Source: JAHEDH01 sp965364515
GTDB taxonomy: Bacteria; Actinomycetota; Acidimicrobiia; Spongiisociales; ZC4RG35
Assembly (NCBI GenBank): GCA_965364515.1
Contig: CBDTXZ010000130.1
Location: 1 to 8,674, forward strand
DNA: 8,674 nucleotides
Direction: 5' to 3'
Made by a program: the position numbers and the translations under genes. Shown here piece after piece: positions 5,404 to 8,674 of the stretch (position 1 is its first letter; every line of letters starts with the position of its first letter). Under the pieces are notes generated by a model, which was not told the origin of the DNA, searched no databases, and worked only from the letters and a program-made list of their open reading frames with translations.

Positions 5404-6768
5404 ATGCTGCCCGCCACCCAACTCGTCGCACAGCTCCGCAGGGGCGAGCGCACGGTCAGAGACACGGTGCACGGGAGCATCATCACCATCGAAGCCCAAC
5501 AGGAACGGTTGAACACGGCCATCCTGATCGATGGAGAACGCGCCCTCGAGCGAGCAGACGCGCTCGATGAGGCAGGAGAGACCTCCGGACCGCTCGCGGG
5601 CGTGCCGATAGCCCTGAAGGACATCATCGATCACGAGGGACGCCCCACCACCTCTGGGTCCTCGTTTCATGCCCCTGTCCCCGAACACTCGGCGACGGTG
5701 GTCGAGCGATTGGAGGCCGCCGGGGCCGTCATCGTCTCCCGCACGAACCTGCACGAGTTCGCCTACGGGTTCTCCTCGGAGAATCCGTGGTTCGGCCCGG
5801 TTCGCAACCCGATCGACACCAACACATCTGCCGGCGGCTCGTCGGGTGGCTCCGCTGCGGCTGTCGCAGCCGGCCAGGTCCCGATCGCAATCGGGACCGA
5901 CACAGGCGGATCGGTCAGAGTGCCGGCGGCGCTCTGCGGGGTGTACGGCCTGAAAGTGACCCACGGACGGATCCCTCTCACCGGAGTGTTCCCCTTGGCT
6001 GCATCACTCGACACCGTCGGCCCCATCGCATCAACGGTCGGAGACCTCGTAGTCGCGTATCAGGTGATGTCAGGATACGACTCCGGAGATCCGTGGTCGG
6101 CGCTTCGCCCCCAGACGAGCCCGGGCAGCGCCCGACCCGATTTGAGCGGAATCCGCATCGCGATACCACTCCCCTGGATCGACGACGCCCCGACCTCCGA
6201 GCCGGTCGCCGAGGCTTTTGCAGAGGCCGTGACGCGCTTGAGCGCGCTCGGAGCGGATGTCGAGACCGTGACGGACCCGTTGATCGCTCTCCCGGGCCAC
6301 CTGGTCGACCTGAGCGCCGCCGAAGCCGCATCGGTCCACCGGGATTGGTTCGAGGAGGGTCGGGAATACGGCGCCGATGTGTACGAGCGCCTCGAGTACG
6401 CGATGGGGCTCGGGAGCGACGACTACGTCGCGGCGCACGCCTGGCGGGTTCAGGTTCAGCGACGATTCGAGCATCTGTTCGCATCGCACGATCTGGTGAT
6501 CACCCCGGCGACCGGTGTCACGTCGAAGACGATCGGACAGGACATGGTGCCCACGATCGGCGGTGATGTCTTCTACCGGAAGGCGTTGTCGTACTTCACG
6601 GCGCTGGTCAATGTCAGTGGCGGTCCGGCTCTCGTAGGGCCCTTGGCGACCGATGGAGCACCTCCGCCCGCACTGCAGATCATCGGGCCGGAATGGTCAG
6701 AACATCGACTGCTGGACGTGGCTGCCACGCTGGTGGAGCACGGCGTGATGCGAGACCCCCAGATCTGA
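5404..6768 (+). CDS. amidase-signature family hydrolase
   Basis: Protein of 454 residues, typical of the amidase signature family, which hydrolyses a carboxamide through an acyl-enzyme. The Ser-cisSer-Lys triad is complete: Lys72 in VPIALKDI, the cis-Ser at 146 in SAGGSSGGSA, and nucleophile Ser170 in GTDTGGSVRVPA. The 24-residue gap between the serines and the 74-residue gap from Lys to the first serine match known members. No signal peptide is visible, so it is probably cytoplasmic. Substrate cannot be assigned. It is unlikely to be the tRNA amidotransferase subunit GatA, since no gatB or gatC is nearby and the C-terminal part is short. The ATG comes 4 bp after the lipoprotein stop, with a GGAG about 12 bases upstream inside that gene, pointing to coupled translation. 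An unannotated gap of 122 bp follows. Confidence 0.92.
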   Translation: MLPATQLVAQLRRGERTVRDTVHGSIITIEAQQERLNTAILIDGERALERADALDEAGETSGPLAGVPIALKDIIDHEGRPTTSGSSFHAPVPEHSATVVERLEAAGAVIVSRTNLHEFAYGFSSENPWFGPVRNPIDTNTSAGGSSGGSAAAVAAGQVPIAIGTDTGGSVRVPAALCGVYGLKVTHGRIPLTGVFPLAASLDTVGPIASTVGDLVVAYQVMSGYDSGDPWSALRPQTSPGSARPDLSGIRIAIPLPWIDDAPTSEPVAEAFAEAVTRLSALGADVETVTDPLIALPGHLVDLSAAEAASVHRDWFEEGREYGADVYERLEYAMGLGSDDYVAAHAWRVQVQRRFEHLFASHDLVITPATGVTSKTIGQDMVPTIGGDVFYRKALSYFTALVNVSGGPALVGPLATDGAPPPALQIIGPEWSEHRLLDVAATLVEHGVMRDPQI

Positions 6769-6890
6769 GTCCGACCGATCCGGAGAACCTGGGATTATCC
6801 GACCATCGGCGTACACTTCCTCCTCGTTGGGCCGGGTGGAGTACAACGCCCGAAGTCTCCCATTCTCCTTCGCAACGAAAGTGACATGCT
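6769..6890 (+). other. 122-bp intergenic region before the oxidoreductase gene
   Basis: No convincing terminator follows the amidase. The heptamer TCCGACC occurs twice (6770-6776 and 6798-6804), 28 bp apart; the second copy reads CCGA-CCA-TCGG, a small palindrome. TACACT at 6812-6817 could be a -10 box giving a leader of about 67 bases, but no -35 is seen. Only a weak purine stretch (GAAAG) precedes the GTG start. Either a separate promoter or read-through from the amidase is possible. Confidence 0.3.
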
Positions 6891-8674
6891 GTGAGCGACG
6901 AAACCGCCACACTCGATGTTTCCACTGAGACAACCGAAATGGATCGCGTCGTGATCCGAATGGCCGGCGATTCCGGCGACGGAATGCAGCTGGCAGGATC
7001 CAGATTCACGGATGCCTCTGCAGTGTTCGGCAACGACCTCGCAACCCTTCCGAGCTTTCCTGCCGAGATCCGGGCTCCTGCCGGGACGCTCCCGGGTGTG
7101 AGCTCGTTCCAGATCCAGATCGCGCACGACGACATCCTCACCGCCGGCGACAACCCCGACTGCCTGGTGGCGATGAACCCGGCCGCTCTCAAGAAGCACC
7201 TCCCCGACCTGCGGAAGGGCGGAACGGTGATTCTCAACGAGGAGGCGTTCGTGGAACGCAACCTCTCGAAGGCCGGGTACGAGGCGAACCCGCTCGAGGA
7301 CGACACGCTCAGCGGCTTCAAGGTCATCAAGGTCCCGATGGAGTCGCTCACCAAGGAGGCCGTGAAGGACACCGGCGTTTCCGGTCGCGACGTGCTCAGG
7401 TCGAAGAACTTCTTTGCCCTCGGCCTGCTCAGCTGGCTGTTCAACCGTCCCACCGATCCAACCACCGAGTGGGTCAACCAGAAGTTCGCCAACAAGCCCG
7501 AGGTCGCCGCCGCCAACATCGCTGCGCTGCAGGCCGGTTACACCTTCGGGTTCGCCACCGAGGCCACCAAATCGACAATCGTCGTCAAGCCGGCTCCTCT
7601 CGAAAAGGGCACCTACACCAACGTCAACGGCAACACGGCGCTCGCATGGGGGTTGATCGCCGCCGCCCAGCAGGCCAACCTTCCACTGTTCTACGGCACC
7701 TACCCGATCACTCCCGCCTCCGATGTGCTCCATGAACTGTCCCGCCACAAGAACTTCGGCGTACGCACGTTCCAGGCCGAGGACGAGATCGCAGCCGTCG
7801 GCTCCACGATCGGCGCTGCATTCGGCGGGTCGCTGGCCGTCACAGGCTCCTCGGGCCCCGGCATTGCGCTGAAGTCCGAGGCGATCTCGCTGGCGATGAT
7901 GGCCGAGCTCCCGATGATCGTGGTGAATGTCCAGCGCGCAGGCCCCTCGACTGGCATGCCGACCAAGCCGGAACAGACAGATCTCCTGTTCTCGCTGTTC
8001 GGTCGTCATGGGGAATCCCCGCTGCCCGTGGTGGCTGCGGCGTCTCCGTCCGATGCGTTCGACACTGCGCTCGAGGCCGCCCGTTTGGCGCTCAAGTACA
8101 TGACGCCGGTCATCCTGCTGTCTGACAACCAGGTCGCCAACGGCACCGAGCCGTGGAAGCTGCCCGACGTCGAGGACCTCCCCGATCTCCGGGTGACGTT
8201 CGCCAACCGACCGAACGGCCCGGACGGCAAGTTCCTGCCGTACATGCGAGACGTGGAAACGTTCGCCCGGCCATGGGCGATCCCGGGCACCCCGGGGCTC
8301 GAGCATCGGCTGGGCGGACTCGAGAAGGACTCGATCAGTGGGAACGTGTCGTACGACCCGAACAACCATCAGCTGATGACCGACACTCGAGCCTGGAAAG
8401 TCGACAACATCGCCAACGACATCCAGCCAGTCGCCGTCGAAGGAGACGAGGACGCCAGGGTGCTGGTGATCGGATGGGGTTCGACGCATGGACCGATCAC
8501 GGCTGCGGCCCGCAACCTGCGCAAGCGGGGCGAGAAAGTCGCAACCACCCACCTCAGACACCTTCACCCGTTCCCGGCGAACCTCGGAGACGTACTCGAC
8601 CGGTTCGAGAAGGTCCTGATACCGGAGATGAACAGCGGCCAACTGCGGTTCCTCCTCCGGGCCGAGTTCCTGTC
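6891..8674 (+). CDS. korA: 2-oxoacid:ferredoxin oxidoreductase, fused gamma-alpha subunit (partial)
   Basis: 594 codons are visible and the frame is still open at the window edge; the family is usually about 610-650 residues, so only the C-terminal end is missing. The N-terminal part is the gamma domain (about 20-210) with AGDSGDGM (25-32) and APAGTLPGVSSFQIQIA. The pyruvate-oxidoreductase alpha domain follows (about 250-480) with YPITPAS (271-277), QAEDE (295-299) and RAGPSTGMPTKPEQTD (349-364). A Rossmann-like domain then begins at VLVIGWGS (524-531). With its TPP-binding beta subunit the enzyme oxidatively decarboxylates a 2-oxoacid, most likely 2-oxoglutarate, to the acyl-CoA and reduces ferredoxin. 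The GTG at 6891 is preferred because related proteins carry a short extension before this domain; an ATG at 6939 (residue 17) is the alternative. The beta subunit gene is expected just downstream but lies outside the window, so the substrate class remains open. Confidence 0.9.
   Translation, partial: MSDETATLDVSTETTEMDRVVIRMAGDSGDGMQLAGSRFTDASAVFGNDLATLPSFPAEIRAPAGTLPGVSSFQIQIAHDDILTAGDNPDCLVAMNPAALKKHLPDLRKGGTVILNEEAFVERNLSKAGYEANPLEDDTLSGFKVIKVPMESLTKEAVKDTGVSGRDVLRSKNFFALGLLSWLFNRPTDPTTEWVNQKFANKPEVAAANIAALQAGYTFGFATEATKSTIVVKPAPLEKGTYTNVNGNTALAWGLIAAAQQANLPLFYGTYPITPASDVLHELSRHKNFGVRTFQAEDEIAAVGSTIGAAFGGSLAVTGSSGPGIALKSEAISLAMMAELPMIVVNVQRAGPSTGMPTKPEQTDLLFSLFGRHGESPLPVVAAASPSDAFDTALEAARLALKYMTPVILLSDNQVANGTEPWKLPDVEDLPDLRVTFANRPNGPDGKFLPYMRDVETFARPWAIPGTPGLEHRLGGLEKDSISGNVSYDPNNHQLMTDTRAWKVDNIANDIQPVAVEGDEDARVLVIGWGSTHGPITAAARNLRKRGEKVATTHLRHLHPFPANLGDVLDRFEKVLIPEMNSGQLRFLLRAEFL

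Noticed and set aside
5404..6768. Amidase gene as gatA of tRNA amidotransferase
   Set aside because: No gatB or gatC is adjacent, and the family match is to general amidase-signature enzymes; catalytic residues alone cannot separate them, so the specific name was withheld.
6886..6894. Two-codon ORF (ATG CTG TGA) overlapping the GTG start of the oxidoreductase gene
   Set aside because: A start-stop pair this short is expected by chance. Nothing else, such as a ribosome site or conserved context, supports a regulatory upstream ORF.
6795..8642. 615-codon open frame on the minus strand opposite the oxidoreductase gene
   Set aside because: The plus-strand frame encodes a clear 2-oxoacid oxidoreductase with all motifs. 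The antisense frame has an Arg/Gly/Val-rich composition and no recognisable domain, as expected from GC-rich codon bias.

Overview
The window is GC-rich chromosomal DNA that most resembles a free-living actinobacterium, probably of class Acidimicrobiia. That placement is an inference. It rests on GC-biased third codon positions, a gene trio also found together in mycobacteria (the Rv2411c/Rv2410c/Rv2409c type), a lipoprotein with a poly-threonine linker straight after the lipobox, a fused gamma-alpha 2-oxoacid:ferredoxin oxidoreductase subunit, and leaderless-looking starts with TANNNT boxes. No rRNA, tRNA, CRISPR array, transposase or phage gene was recognised.

Layout. Bases 1-282 hold a tandem repeat of period 101 bp (two full copies and one partial copy, probably continuing off the left edge). 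It is non-coding, and each copy carries a small hairpin. It stops 3 bp after the end of a minus-strand operon at 286-3589. In transcription order that operon encodes a circularly permuted ATP-grasp protein, an alpha-E domain protein and a transglutaminase-like protease, with stop/start overlaps at both junctions. A divergent control region of about 300 bp (3590-3885) is dense in inverted repeats: a perfect 9-bp pair, a 6-bp pair, an inverted pair of TCGGCNN heptad runs and a tight 7-bp hairpin. The plus strand then carries a small double-ACT-domain protein (3886-4287), a DUF3048-type lipoprotein (4338-5399), an amidase-signature hydrolase starting 4 bp later (5404-6768), a 122-bp gap, and the 2-oxoacid:ferredoxin oxidoreductase alpha subunit (6891 to the right edge, C-terminus missing).

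How they may work together. The minus-strand trio is a recurrent cassette with a predicted but unproven role in making and cleaving amide-linked peptides or tags: the ATP-grasp protein would form the bond, the transglutaminase-fold Cys/His/Asp enzyme would cut or transfer it, and alpha-E is an accessory helical protein. The ACT protein is a probable amino-acid sensor. The lipoprotein and amidase are probably co-translated, but their substrate cannot be read from sequence. The oxidoreductase subunit belongs to central carbon metabolism (2-oxoglutarate to succinyl-CoA with reduced ferredoxin) and should be followed by its beta subunit beyond the window. The least explained items are the 101-bp array, the inverted-repeat-rich divergent region and the biochemistry of the ATP-grasp/alpha-E/transglutaminase trio.
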